Below, one piece after another: positions 23,262 through 28,943 of a DNA stretch of 37,110 nucleotides; the stretch's first letter is position 1; the number at the start of each line of letters is the position of its first letter. The notes under the pieces were generated by a model. The model saw only the letters and a list, made by a program, of their open reading frames with translations. It was not told where the DNA came from and did not search any database. The translations under genes and the position numbers were made by a program. Source of the stretch: a virus; the IMG/VR virus record IMGVR_UViG_3300040809_000925, positions 1 to 37,110 of that record, one strand, 5' to 3'.

Positions 23262-23522
23262 ATGAAAACTATTACAAATGATCGAATGAAAGAGAAATTA
23301 AAGGCTTATATAACTGATAATTTTAAAAGCAAGATGGCATACGCCAGACATTACGGCGTGGACTACAACAACTTATTGGCGATATTCAAGGACAAGAACC
23401 CTAGACCTGTAACCCAGGCTTATGCTGCAACAATAAAGGATGGCAATATCTATGTCCGAGAAGATGAAACATTAATAAAATTTAAGGTTTACAAAGATGA
23501 AAAAGCCCGCAGAGGAAAATAG
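23262..23522 (+). CDS. Putative Cro-like DNA-binding regulator
   Basis: An 86-residue basic protein. Residues 22-46 (SKMAYARHYGVDYNNLLAIFKDK) look like a helix-turn-helix, and the end is a short strand and basic tail. It is the first rightward early gene and starts next to the shared operator, the classical position of Cro-like repressors. The ATG follows GAGGG. I infer that it binds the GTCAAG-C-CTTGAC palindrome; no direct evidence. Confidence 0.6.
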   Translation: MKTITNDRMKEKLKAYITDNFKSKMAYARHYGVDYNNLLAIFKDKNPRPVTQAYAATIKDGNIYVREDETLIKFKVYKDEKARRGK

Positions 23523-23601
23523 CTGTAATGCGGAGGGTTTCGGGTACAAGGTTTTTTATATCGTTTTATTAACATTAATAATTATTAAGGTTTGGGTATG
23601 A
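23497..23601 (+). CDS. Micro-protein with one membrane segment
   Basis: A 34-residue open frame: a charged Cys-containing N terminus (MKKPAEENSCNAEGFGYK) and one hydrophobic helix (VFYIVLLTLIIIKVW). It starts within the upstream gene and its stop overlaps the ATG of the next (ATGA). AAGG lies nine bases before the start. The overlap at both ends and the clean membrane helix argue for a real gene. The function is unknown; phage membrane micro-proteins often inhibit host or superinfecting phage. Confidence 0.5.
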   Translation: MKKPAEENSCNAEGFGYKVFYIVLLTLIIIKVWV

Positions 23602-23801
23602 CCATATTAGATTTAATCCTCGGTAGGATATACATGCATAAAAAGGCTGGACTTATAGGTTTCTCAGTTCCAATTACAGGGTTTGAGTTTTATCAACTTA
23701 AGGTTGAGGTGGGGCCCATGATGGTTGGCAATTATGTTTTAAAAAAGGGTCTTGATAATAGGCCAATTATATACGGGGTTTACTTAGATGTTATCGGATA
23801 A
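23598..23801 (+). CDS. Small protein, unknown
   Basis: A 67-residue protein started at the ATG at 23598 with AAGG seven bases upstream; the in-frame TTG at 23592 is less likely. The sequence MTILDLILGRIYMHKKAG and KVEVGPMMVGNYVLKK suggests a mostly beta fold with one hydrophobic strand. No motif is recognised. It is coupled by ATGA to the preceding micro-protein. Confidence 0.55.
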   Translation: MTILDLILGRIYMHKKAGLIGFSVPITGFEFYQLKVEVGPMMVGNYVLKKGLDNRPIIYGVYLDVIG

Positions 23802-23824
23802 ATCACCAATGAGGGCTTACTACG

Positions 23825-24004
23825 ATGAGCAGCGAAGAAACAATAAACGCGGGGCAAGTAGAAATACGGATCCATCCAGGCCGACAAAGCCCATTCCCGT
23901 TTCGTCTCATTTTTACACAATCAGAGGAGAGCGCCGACGATGAGCGGCGAGAATATCAGTGGGATTGGGTCGAAGGTCAATTCACCATGCATTTCGATCT
24001 GTAA
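23825..24004 (+). CDS. Small protein, unknown, overlapping DUF1289 gene
   Basis: A 59-residue frame with protein-like composition (TINAGQVEIRIHPGRQSPF, then a Trp-containing end YQWDWVEGQF). GAGGG lies about nine bases before the ATG. It overlaps the next gene, in another frame, by 65 bases, which is long even for phage. A second frame, 23809-23943, covers the same bases with less natural composition. I consider this one the better candidate. Confidence 0.5.
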   Translation: MSSEETINAGQVEIRIHPGRQSPFPFRLIFTQSEESADDERREYQWDWVEGQFTMHFDL

Positions 24005-24161
24005 CGGCCCCCTAACTGATTCTAAGGAGGGCGTTTGTACTGGGTGCTATCGAACTATATCTGAGTGTGAAGAGTGGCCTAGGGCTAGCGACTGGCGCAG
24101 GCTTCAAATACTAGATAATTGCGAGGAGAGGAAACATGAGCTACAAAAAACAGATAATTGA
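23940..24161 (+). CDS. DUF1289-family small Cys-rich protein
   Basis: A 73-residue protein with the DUF1289 signature: SPCISIC (C17, C21) and CTGCYRTISECEEW (C33, C36). Four cysteines probably hold a metal or iron-sulfur cluster. Bacterial relatives are short and of unknown role. AGGAG lies about ten bases before the ATG. Phage carriage suggests acquisition from a host; its benefit to the phage is unknown. Confidence 0.75.
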   Translation: MSGENISGIGSKVNSPCISICNGPLTDSKEGVCTGCYRTISECEEWPRASDWRRLQILDNCEERKHELQKTDN

Positions 24162-24228
24162 TATTGTTGTCAATTTCGTACTATCTAAAATTTGGGCAAG
24201 GTTTAAGAAGAAGAAAGATGATAAATAG
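24136..24228 (+). CDS. Micro-protein, hydrophobic helix with basic tail
   Basis: A 30-residue frame: MSYKKQIIDIVVNFVLSKIW followed by ARFKKKKDDK. GAGGAGAGGA immediately before the ATG is the best ribosome binding site of this region. It overlaps the end of the DUF1289 gene and is followed by hairpins. The design, an amphipathic hydrophobic helix and Lys-rich end, suggests membrane binding. Too short for a family match. Confidence 0.55.
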   Translation: MSYKKQIIDIVVNFVLSKIWARFKKKKDDK

Positions 24229-24299
24229 CTATCTCAATTTCACGTATTTTTGAGATAGCTTGAGATAAGGTTTAACTTATGCCCTGCGGGGCTTTTTTT
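24227..24299 (+). terminator. Tandem hairpins with intrinsic terminator
   Basis: AGCTATCTCAA (24227-24237) pairs with TTGAGATAGCT (24250-24260), 11 pairs. The terminator proper is GCCC-TGCG-GGGC at 24281-24292 followed by seven Ts (24293-24299). Together they end the first rightward early transcript. Confidence 0.75.
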
Positions 24300-24329
24300 A
24301 TATTTATTGCCTTTTATGTAAAATAAGTC

Positions 24330-24358
24330 TTTACAATGTAGTGTTTGTGGTTCATAAT
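24330..24358 (+). promoter_or_regulatory. sigma70-type promoter
   Basis: TTTACA at 24330-24335 and CATAAT at 24353-24358 with a 17-base spacer. The transcript would start near 24365 and serve the gene at 24397, just after a terminator. Confidence 0.6.
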
Positions 24359-24396
24359 GTTTTACATCAACTAAGCAAACAGCGGGGAATAAGAAA

Positions 24397-24606
24397 ATGA
24401 AAAAGTTAACTAAATCTCAAAATGAACTTTTACAATCAATTAAATCTGGAGATAAAGTTCAAGGATGGCAGGCACGAAATAGGTTTACCGTGAATGCAGG
24501 AACAAATAGCGCAAAAGTTATCCGTAAGCAAACTATTATGCCCTTGATAGCTAGCGGCCTACTAACTATAAGCTTTGACGGCACATCTGAAACTTACAAT
24601 GCCTAA
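24397..24606 (+). CDS. Small protein, possible winged-helix
   Basis: A 69-residue protein starting MKKLTKSQNELLQSIKSGDK. The helix-rich start, central KVIRKQTIMPLIASGLLT helix and the closing strands resemble a small winged helix, but this is a weak impression. GGGGA precedes the ATG by about eight bases. It is the first gene after the promoter at 24330-24358 and is coupled by overlap to the next gene. Confidence 0.55.
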   Translation: MKKLTKSQNELLQSIKSGDKVQGWQARNRFTVNAGTNSAKVIRKQTIMPLIASGLLTISFDGTSETYNA

Positions 24607-24826
24607 TCTTTTAATATATAAACTTTGCGCCCTGGCTGATGAGAGAAGGGCGCTATCCGACACTTCAGGCTTAATGCCTTCTGAATTATGGGTGTGCGAT
24701 TTATTTTATTTAACGGAGGAAGAGAGGGTAGAACTGCATCAAGCTAAACAAAACTTGCCGACATTTGGAGAGCTTCAAAAGCAAGCCAAAGTCAGATTAA
24801 AAAATAGGAAAAGAGGCAGAAAATGA
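24599..24826 (+). CDS. Small basic protein, unknown
   Basis: A 75-residue protein from the ATG at 24599, which overlaps the previous stop; the frame is open from 24575. It is helical (LLIYKLCALADERRALSD, then LTEEERVELHQAKQ) and ends in a very basic tail (VRLKNRKRGRK), suggesting contact with nucleic acid. ATGA coupling to the HTH gene follows. No family recognised. Confidence 0.55.
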   Translation: MPNLLIYKLCALADERRALSDTSGLMPSELWVCDLFYLTEEERVELHQAKQNLPTFGELQKQAKVRLKNRKRGRK

Positions 24827-25026
24827 CACTTAAACAATACATAGAAGCGCGCGGTATAAATCAGAACAAACTAGCAATAGAGTTGGGTATCTCGCGGCAG
24901 TTAGTCGGCCACAAGGTTAAACAGGGCTATCTAGTGGGTAATTTGGACGGGATCATGATTATGTTTAACCCTGGTGAAGTTAGAGAGTTAAAACCATTTT
25001 ACCCAAGCGGGAAAGATGGTGTATAA
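24823..25026 (+). CDS. HTH (Xre/Cro-type) DNA-binding protein
   Basis: A 67-residue protein with a clear helix-turn-helix: LKQYIEARGINQNKLAIELGISRQLVGHKVKQGYLVG, in which QNKLAIELGIS-RQLVGHKV matches the second and third helices of Xre-type regulators. The remainder is short. It overlaps the previous gene by four bases. Probably a second Cro-like regulator of early genes; the operators at 23200-23218 and 27097-27120 are possible targets. Confidence 0.7.
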   Translation: MTLKQYIEARGINQNKLAIELGISRQLVGHKVKQGYLVGNLDGIMIMFNPGEVRELKPFYPSGKDGV

Positions 25027-25027
25027 T
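24998..25027 (+). promoter_or_regulatory. Possible promoter for the homing endonuclease
   Basis: A perfect TATAAT at 25022-25027 is preceded, after 18 bases, by TTTACC at 24998-25003. It overlaps the end of the HTH gene and would start transcription near 25034, 25 bases before the endonuclease ATG. Confidence 0.4.
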
Positions 25028-25058
25028 AATTGCATAGGCGTGTGGAGAATACATAAGA

Positions 25059-25574
25059 ATGAAGTATATAAAAGGCTACGAAGGTTTTTATTCTGTAGAT
25101 CGTGATGGGCTGGTATGGTCGCATAGAAGGGCAAAGTACTTAAGCCCTGGTAGCGGCTCTAGCGGGTACTTAAGTGTGACCATCACTAAAGATGGGAAGC
25201 CTAAATGCTTTAGTGTTCATAGGCTTGTGGCTATGGCATTCATAGAAAACCCAGAGGGAAAGCCTCAAGTTAATCATAAAGACGGAAATAAGCTGAATAA
25301 TAATGTAGAAAACCTTGAGTGGGCTACATGCTCAGAAAACATGGCTCATGCAGTGAAGATCGGCCTGCACAAGGGTGGGGTTGGTGGTTTTTTTAAGAGT
25401 GGGGATGACCCAAGAAGGCGATGCGGGAAAAAATTTACAAAGGATCAAGTTTTGGATATGAGAAATCGATGGGGTAATGGTGAGTCATTCGAGGATATAA
25501 ATAAAACCTACAATGTTGATAGCTCAACAATAAGAAGAGTTTGCAAAGGTCAAACGTACCGTACTATAATGTAG
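25059..25574 (+). CDS. HNH homing endonuclease (NUMOD4-HNH-HTH)
   Basis: A 171-residue protein with three parts. Residues 1-48 are a NUMOD4-like segment (IKGYEGFYSVDRDGLVWSHRR). Residues 53-100 are an HNH core (VHRLVAMAFIENPEGKPQVNHKDG, then NNNVENLEWATCSENM). Residues 128-171 are a DNA-binding HTH (FTKDQVLDMRNRWGNGESFE and STIRRVCKGQ). This is the structure of mobile, free-standing or intron-borne endonucleases. GGAG precedes the ATG. It lies directly before the long structured non-coding region, and the promoter of that region is inside its last codons. Confidence 0.88.
   Translation: MKYIKGYEGFYSVDRDGLVWSHRRAKYLSPGSGSSGYLSVTITKDGKPKCFSVHRLVAMAFIENPEGKPQVNHKDGNKLNNNVENLEWATCSENMAHAVKIGLHKGGVGGFFKSGDDPRRRCGKKFTKDQVLDMRNRWGNGESFEDINKTYNVDSSTIRRVCKGQTYRTIM
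25541..25570 (+). promoter_or_regulatory. Promoter candidate for the giant non-coding RNA
   Basis: A perfect TATAAT at 25565-25570 with TTGCAA at 25541-25546 (18-base spacer) within the 3' end of the endonuclease gene. Transcription would start near 25577, right at the beginning of the region without open frames. Confidence 0.55.
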
Positions 25575-25576
25575 TT

Positions 25577-26371
25577 GCTGGCGAGCATAAACGCAGGGCT
25601 GTGGTAAGTCCTTTAGAAATGTTTAAAACGTTAGTAAGGGTTATTAAGTAAGAAGTTCAGAGGCGAGTGGTTTACTGCTAACGTACCTGAACAGCCTTTA
25701 CCAACTGGGCTTCTTTACTTAATAGCCCTTTTTTGTGCCTGAAAATATAAGTTATCCAGTCAGCGGCTAAGTTTAGGTTGCTTAGAATAAACCGGGAAAT
25801 CTTATATTTGCCAATTTACCGTTGGTGAGGCACACCATTTCCAAAGTCCTCCATAGTCGTTATAGATGAGAGTAAAAGCAAGCCAGAGCACTACAGAGCT
25901 AATGGAGCTTATGCACCTCTGGGAGCGCTGGAAACAGCACTCTCTTCTATAACGATTATCACCACACTCCTATACCTCAACTGTTCGGTAATTCCGAACA
26001 ACTCGTCGTTAGAGTGGCCTGCGATAACCTCAACACTCTCTAGCGCCCAAGTGGTAAAGCCGATTCACGCTTGGGATTCATAAGGGGTTATTGATAAGTG
26101 TCTCACAAGCCCCCTGTGTGGCGACAGAAGCATTAAAGAGTCTATATTGGCGTAATGCCTTGGATGCCCTTTAAAGCCCTGTAGCAAGCTCAGGAGACCC
26201 GAAAGGAACAAGTTGCTAAGTAGAGAGAAAGACTCTACCAAATAATGTGCTCGGTCTCGTCCTATAGCGTGTTTATTTGTGGCCTAGGGTTGGTATTTAT
26301 TACCTCCTTTAGGCTCCTTATGTCCATTAGGAACTGATCTGAACCTTAACGTATTACTAAAGAGACACTAG
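25577..26371 (+). ncRNA. Giant structured non-coding RNA candidate (GOLLD/ROOL-like or new)
   Basis: About 795 bases without any frame of 60 codons on either strand, in a genome that otherwise has overlapping genes. Strong helices by eye: 25636-25655/25710-25730 (20 pairs, one bulge, then six Ts); 25743-25751/25801-25809 (9 perfect); 25857-25873/25939-25955 (17 positions, one mismatch) enclosing 25883-25888/25917-25922 and the GAAA-capped 25927-25938; 25982-25988/25994-26000 (7); 26011-26016/26034-26039; 26046-26051/26070-26075; 26083-26087/26111-26115; 26130-26135/26153-26158; 26182-26187/26213-26218; 26220-26225/26233-26238; 26292-26295/26301-26304. A pseudoknot 26194-26199/26253-26258 and a possible closing helix 25631-25637/26354-26360 complete it. 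Known giant phage RNAs such as GOLLD and ROOL have this size and look. Confidence 0.75.
25636..25734 (+). terminator. Long-stem hairpin with U-tract (possible terminator at RNA 5' domain)
   Basis: A 20-pair stem (25636-25655 with 25710-25730) carries a 54-base apical part holding the inner stem TTCAG/CTGAA (25656-25660, 25687-25691). Six Ts follow at 25729-25734. It can either end transcription coming from the endonuclease gene or be the first domain of the giant RNA; the apical part is too large for a plain terminator. Confidence 0.5.
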
Positions 26372-26677
26372 ATGACTGACTTTACTATTACTAAAAACTG
26401 GCTTAACCAACATCAAACAAACAATGGAGGATACACAAGAGGTCAGCTTGAGGCCTTAAGCTTGCCCTGGCCGCCACCGCCAAAGTGGAAACGAGAAGTA
26501 ACAGGAAAGAGGATTAGCGCGACATCTAAGGTGGTATTTGAGGAGTCGAAAAGAATTGTTGCAGACCCCAAAACCATAGAGGTTAAATGCAGAATGCGAC
26601 ATTTTACTAAGGCTCAGCTAATGGAAATTGATCGTTATATTAAACAACTTTTAACCATGAACCCTGGTGACCTATGA
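26372..26677 (+). CDS. Phage protein, unknown
   Basis: A 101-residue protein. Residues 8-45 (NWLNQHQTNNGGYTRGQLEALSLPWPPPPKWKREVTGKRI) contain the pattern GGYTR-x-QLEAL followed by W-P-P and a W-K block that recurs in small phage proteins of unknown role. It starts directly at the end of the giant RNA and is coupled by four-base overlap to the zinc-finger gene. Helices in the C-terminal part could mediate protein contact. Confidence 0.65.
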   Translation: MTDFTITKNWLNQHQTNNGGYTRGQLEALSLPWPPPPKWKREVTGKRISATSKVVFEESKRIVADPKTIEVKCRMRHFTKAQLMEIDRYIKQLLTMNPGDL

Positions 26678-27087
26678 ATATCCATTGCTGCGGATGTAAT
26701 CAAAAGGTTAACGCAAGATTGACAGACGGTCGAGAAATTTACCCTCATAGGTCAGACCTAGCTAAGTTGCCATTCTGGAAGTGTGGTACCTGCGGTAACT
26801 TCGTTGGCTGTCACCACAAGACAAAGAATCGCACTCGCCCTCTAGGCTGTATACCAACTCCAGAGCTTAAGAAAGCCAGGCAACACATACACGCCCTACT
26901 TGACCCGCTTTGGAAGAGCGTAAAGCGCAAGAGATCAGCTCGCACACGGATATATAAAGCTATCAGCGAGAAGCTAGGATGGAGCTATCACACTGCAAAT
27001 ATACGCTCAATTGAAGAGGCTAGAGAGGTTTACAGGGTGATACTAGCCATGGCCAGGATTAAACGTGACAGTCACACAATAAAATAA
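26674..27087 (+). CDS. Zinc-finger protein, DUF3268-like
   Basis: A 137-residue protein with C5/C6/C8 and C37-x2-C40 as metal ligands, followed by GCHH at 45-48. Flanking features are DGREIYPHRSDLAKLPFWKC, then RPLGCIPTPELKKARQHIHALLDPLWK. This is the DUF3268 'zinc-finger-containing' phage family. The basic C-terminal part (KRKRSARTRIYKAISEKLGW) may bind DNA. Function unknown. Its stop lies shortly before the palindromic promoter at 27097-27140. Confidence 0.75.
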   Translation: MNIHCCGCNQKVNARLTDGREIYPHRSDLAKLPFWKCGTCGNFVGCHHKTKNRTRPLGCIPTPELKKARQHIHALLDPLWKSVKRKRSARTRIYKAISEKLGWSYHTANIRSIEEAREVYRVILAMARIKRDSHTIK

Positions 27088-27096
27088 ATACAAATA

Positions 27097-27140
27097 ATTA
27101 TGTCAACCGGTTGACATAATATAAGATCATTCACTATAGT
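27097..27140 (+). promoter_or_regulatory. Promoter with perfect 24-bp palindromic operator
   Basis: ATTATGTCAACC at 27097-27108 is followed without gap by its exact reverse complement GGTTGACATAAT (27109-27120). TTGACA at 27111-27116 is the -35 box and TATAGT at 27135-27140 the -10 (18-base spacer). The half site GTCAA also occurs in the palindrome at 23203-23215. A dimeric repressor here would block the -35 box. Confidence 0.72.
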
Positions 27141-27171
27141 TACCACACAACAACGCAACGGGATAAAAGAA

Positions 27172-27345
27172 ATGATTCATACAACCATAGAAACAACTCA
27201 AAACACTGAAACCGGTTCTGGTGTTTATCAGTCTGGGAATAATGGAACCTTTGTTCTTTTCCACGGAATAACATCAAAGCACTATAAAACAAAAGCTGGC
27301 GCTCTTAAGGCATGGAATAAGCTAGTTAAAATGGATTTATGCTAG
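27172..27345 (+). CDS. Small protein, unknown
   Basis: A 57-residue protein starting MIHTTIETTQNTETGSGVYQ, first gene behind the palindromic promoter; GGGA lies nine bases before the ATG. The pattern of strands followed by KTKAGALKAWNKLVKM resembles small phage proteins with a beta-beta-alpha order. The stop overlaps the next start. No function recognised. Confidence 0.6.
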   Translation: MIHTTIETTQNTETGSGVYQSGNNGTFVLFHGITSKHYKTKAGALKAWNKLVKMDLC

Positions 27346-27503
27346 TGACATCAAGACAATCAAAACACAACGCTAAAAAGCGTGTAGAGCTAAAAGCAAA
27401 GGGTATGACCAGGTTTGAAGCTTGGATATACCCAGACGACAGAGAGCGCATACAACGCTATATGGATCGCATAAACAAACAACGGGAAAGAGAAGATGGG
27501 TGA
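27339..27503 (+). CDS. Possible ribbon-helix-helix protein
   Basis: A 54-residue basic protein from the ATG at 27339, overlapping the previous gene. After a basic tail (SRQSKHNAKKRVELKAKG) comes a strand MTRFEAWIYP and two helices (DDRERIQRYMDRINKQRER). A strand followed by two helices fits the ribbon-helix-helix (Arc/CopG) DNA-binding fold. It could be the autoregulator of the palindromic promoter just upstream. This is inference from secondary structure. Confidence 0.5.
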   Translation: MLVTSRQSKHNAKKRVELKAKGMTRFEAWIYPDDRERIQRYMDRINKQREREDG

Positions 27504-27870
27504 AATAGCAGATATGATGCTGGATGGTTTGCTTGATGAGGAATCGGGGGAATATATAGGTGATATTAACAAGGAGAGGTTTGGATGCGAGTCACCAGGT
27601 TTTCCTGTTTCATACGAGCGTTCAAGCAAAAAAAACAGCAACCCAATTGCAAGGAAGTTATTAAGTCGTCTCGAATTGATCGGTGGTCTAACTGATAGTT
27701 ATAGTGGCATGTACCCTGGCGATTATTATGACGAGGCAAAGGCACAGCACGACAAGCTTTTAAAGCGTGGACTTATAGAGTTTTATTATCCACACAACCA
27801 ATCTCATAGTACACGCGTTGTTATAACCGTTGAAGGTCGGGAAATATTATCGCAACAACGGGAGAGATAA
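27496..27870 (+). CDS. Winged-helix-like phage protein
   Basis: A 124-residue protein. The start MGEIADMMLDGLLDEESGEYIGD resembles phage proteins that carry a small zinc finger in this place; here the usual cysteines are mostly absent. The C-terminal part KLLKRGLIEFYYPHNQSHS and RVVITVEGREIL has the helix-wing pattern of a winged helix. Overlaps the previous gene by eight bases. DNA binding is likely, target unknown. Confidence 0.6.
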   Translation: MGEIADMMLDGLLDEESGEYIGDINKERFGCESPGFPVSYERSSKKNSNPIARKLLSRLELIGGLTDSYSGMYPGDYYDEAKAQHDKLLKRGLIEFYYPHNQSHSTRVVITVEGREILSQQRER

Positions 27871-27872
27871 GA

Positions 27873-28046
27873 ATGAACATAAAACGAGGTAAGGGATTCT
27901 TTTACTGGCTAGGGCAAATAGACAAGAGTAACGGACTTGAGAGATGCGCGCGGCGAAAAGGTTGGCACGACTGGATGTATGAAAACTATTTAAGCGGGTA
28001 TTACGGCCTTGGTTTGGTTTATGGTAATAAAGGGGGTAAGGTATGA
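27873..28046 (+). CDS. Small basic aromatic protein, unknown
   Basis: A 57-residue protein (MNIKRGKGFFYWLGQIDKSN and WHDWMYENYLSGYYGLG) unusually rich in Trp and Tyr. GGGAGAG stands about ten bases before the ATG. It is coupled to the next gene by ATGA. No family recognised; the position in a chain of coupled micro-genes supports that it is real. Confidence 0.55.
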   Translation: MNIKRGKGFFYWLGQIDKSNGLERCARRKGWHDWMYENYLSGYYGLGLVYGNKGGKV

Positions 28047-28201
28047 GAGCTAAATACATAATCCGTTATGAGTCTATTGGCGGGGATTGGCGCTACTGCA
28101 TATATAAAACTCATTTTTGGTTTGGTTACTCATTTTTTGAGCGATGGAATAACCCCCAATCAGCCAAGGTAAGGCTTTTAGAGCTACTAGAGGATAGATA
28201 G
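28043..28201 (+). CDS. Small aromatic protein, unknown
   Basis: A 52-residue protein (MRAKYIIRYESIGGDWRYCI and THFWFGYSFFERW) ending in a charged helix AKVRLLELLEDR. It overlaps the previous stop by ATGA and its own stop is directly followed by the next ATG. Several aromatic residues form a beta-hairpin-like start. Function unknown. Confidence 0.55.
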   Translation: MRAKYIIRYESIGGDWRYCIYKTHFWFGYSFFERWNNPQSAKVRLLELLEDR

Positions 28202-28525
28202 ATGATTTGCATTGTGTGTAAAGTTGATAAAAGTCACATCGCTCATTTTTCTTTAAACGGCTCTCAAGGTATATGCAATGAATGCAAGACTGATTTTAAG
28301 GAGTGTACGAAATGCAAAAACAAAAAGCATATTGACCAGTTCCATCGCGATCAATATAAAAAAGACGGGCGTAGGCCTTCGTGTAAATCTTGCGACCGAT
28401 CAGCGGTTCAAATTCGGAGATTTGGAGCGGTAAAAACTAAACATTTTGTTAATGCACGTCGTAACGCTGAAGAGAAGGCATACATTAAATTAAATTCAAC
28501 AGATTTGGATTTGTATGACATATAA
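28202..28525 (+). CDS. Zinc-ribbon protein (HNH/endonuclease VII-like N-terminal)
   Basis: A 107-residue protein with four CxxC pairs: C3/C6, C25/C28, C35/C38 and C61/C64. The second ribbon, ECTKCKNKKHIDQFHRDQYKKDGRRPSCKSC, is the type found in front of HNH/endonuclease VII-like nucleases, but the nuclease part is missing; only a basic tail follows. It may be a truncated nuclease or a stand-alone DNA-binding ribbon. Its N-terminal zinc ribbon is similar in style to the HNH protein at 20795-21214. Confidence 0.65.
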   Translation: MICIVCKVDKSHIAHFSLNGSQGICNECKTDFKECTKCKNKKHIDQFHRDQYKKDGRRPSCKSCDRSAVQIRRFGAVKTKHFVNARRNAEEKAYIKLNSTDLDLYDI

Positions 28526-28580
28526 ATCTCTACGCAACAATAAACCACTTCCATATGAGCTACTAGAGGGTAATAAATAA
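28515..28580 (+). CDS. Possible micro-ORF of 21 residues
   Basis: A short frame (MTYKSLRNNKPLPYELLEGNK) overlaps the previous gene and ends with TAATG on the next start. The ribosome would move from gene to gene through it. No ribosome binding site of its own is obvious. It may only be a coupling device. Confidence 0.35.
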   Translation: MTYKSLRNNKPLPYELLEGNK

Positions 28581-28852
28581 TGTCTAGTGACAACATGTCA
28601 AAAGATAATCAGATTGAATATCTAAGAGAAAGACCTGCACAAGATGCACTGGATGTAATCAAACTGTTGAAAGCTGAAAACTTTCATCAGAATGAGAGAA
28701 TCGAGCAACTAGAAGCAGAGAATAAGAGGTTTAAAGATTTAATGTTAGAAGTTCAAAGTTATTTAACTGCTGCAAAAGATGGAAGTATGAGCAGAAATAA
28801 TAGTGAGAATTTAGCGTGCGAACTTCTTGATTCAATTGAAAATAAGCTATAA
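28580..28852 (+). CDS. Coiled-coil protein, unknown
   Basis: A 90-residue acidic helical protein. Residues 20-60 form a heptad coiled coil (DALDVIKLLKAENFHQNERIEQLEAENKRF). The end is a short helix. Similar small coiled-coil proteins are common in phage early regions and usually unannotated. It begins on the stop of the micro-ORF and is followed by a structured leader region. Confidence 0.6.
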   Translation: MSSDNMSKDNQIEYLRERPAQDALDVIKLLKAENFHQNERIEQLEAENKRFKDLMLEVQSYLTAAKDGSMSRNNSENLACELLDSIENKL

Positions 28853-28858
28853 TAACAA

Positions 28859-28943
28859 CGCGGCTAGATGGGAGTAGCTACCCATTGAAAAAGCGACCAC
28901 CTGACGCGCCGCATTCTTCTCAGGTGATTTCTAAACAGGTGAT
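28859..28943 (+). promoter_or_regulatory. Pseudoknotted leader with Shine-Dalgarno switch
   Basis: Hairpin ATGGG/CCCAT (28868-28872, 28881-28885). Hairpin CACCTGA/TCAGGTG (28898-28904, 28920-28926), whose loop holds GCCGC (28908-28912) pairing back to GCGGC (28860-28864), making a pseudoknot. CAGGTGAT occurs twice, at 28921-28928 and as the ribosome binding site at 28936-28943. CACCTG can pair with either copy, so the structure could hide or free the start at 28947. This resembles a translational riboswitch or protein-binding leader. Confidence 0.55.

Noticed and set aside
23809-23943. 44-residue frame before the DUF1289 gene
   Set aside because: It ends in ATGA overlap, which is attractive, but it has a weak ribosome binding site and Arg-rich composition like an out-of-frame reading of the 23825-24004 gene.
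25575-26371. Group I or group II intron carrying the HNH gene
   Set aside because: The HNH gene lies before, not inside, the structured region, and the genes on both sides are complete with their own starts and stops. No split exon is visible. I did not find a convincing group I core or domain V, though only a covariance search can exclude it.
25059-26371. IscB/HEARO (OMEGA) system
   Set aside because: The neighbour is a 171-residue NUMOD4-HNH protein without RuvC-like or bridge-helix parts, and the RNA is about twice as long as a typical omega RNA.
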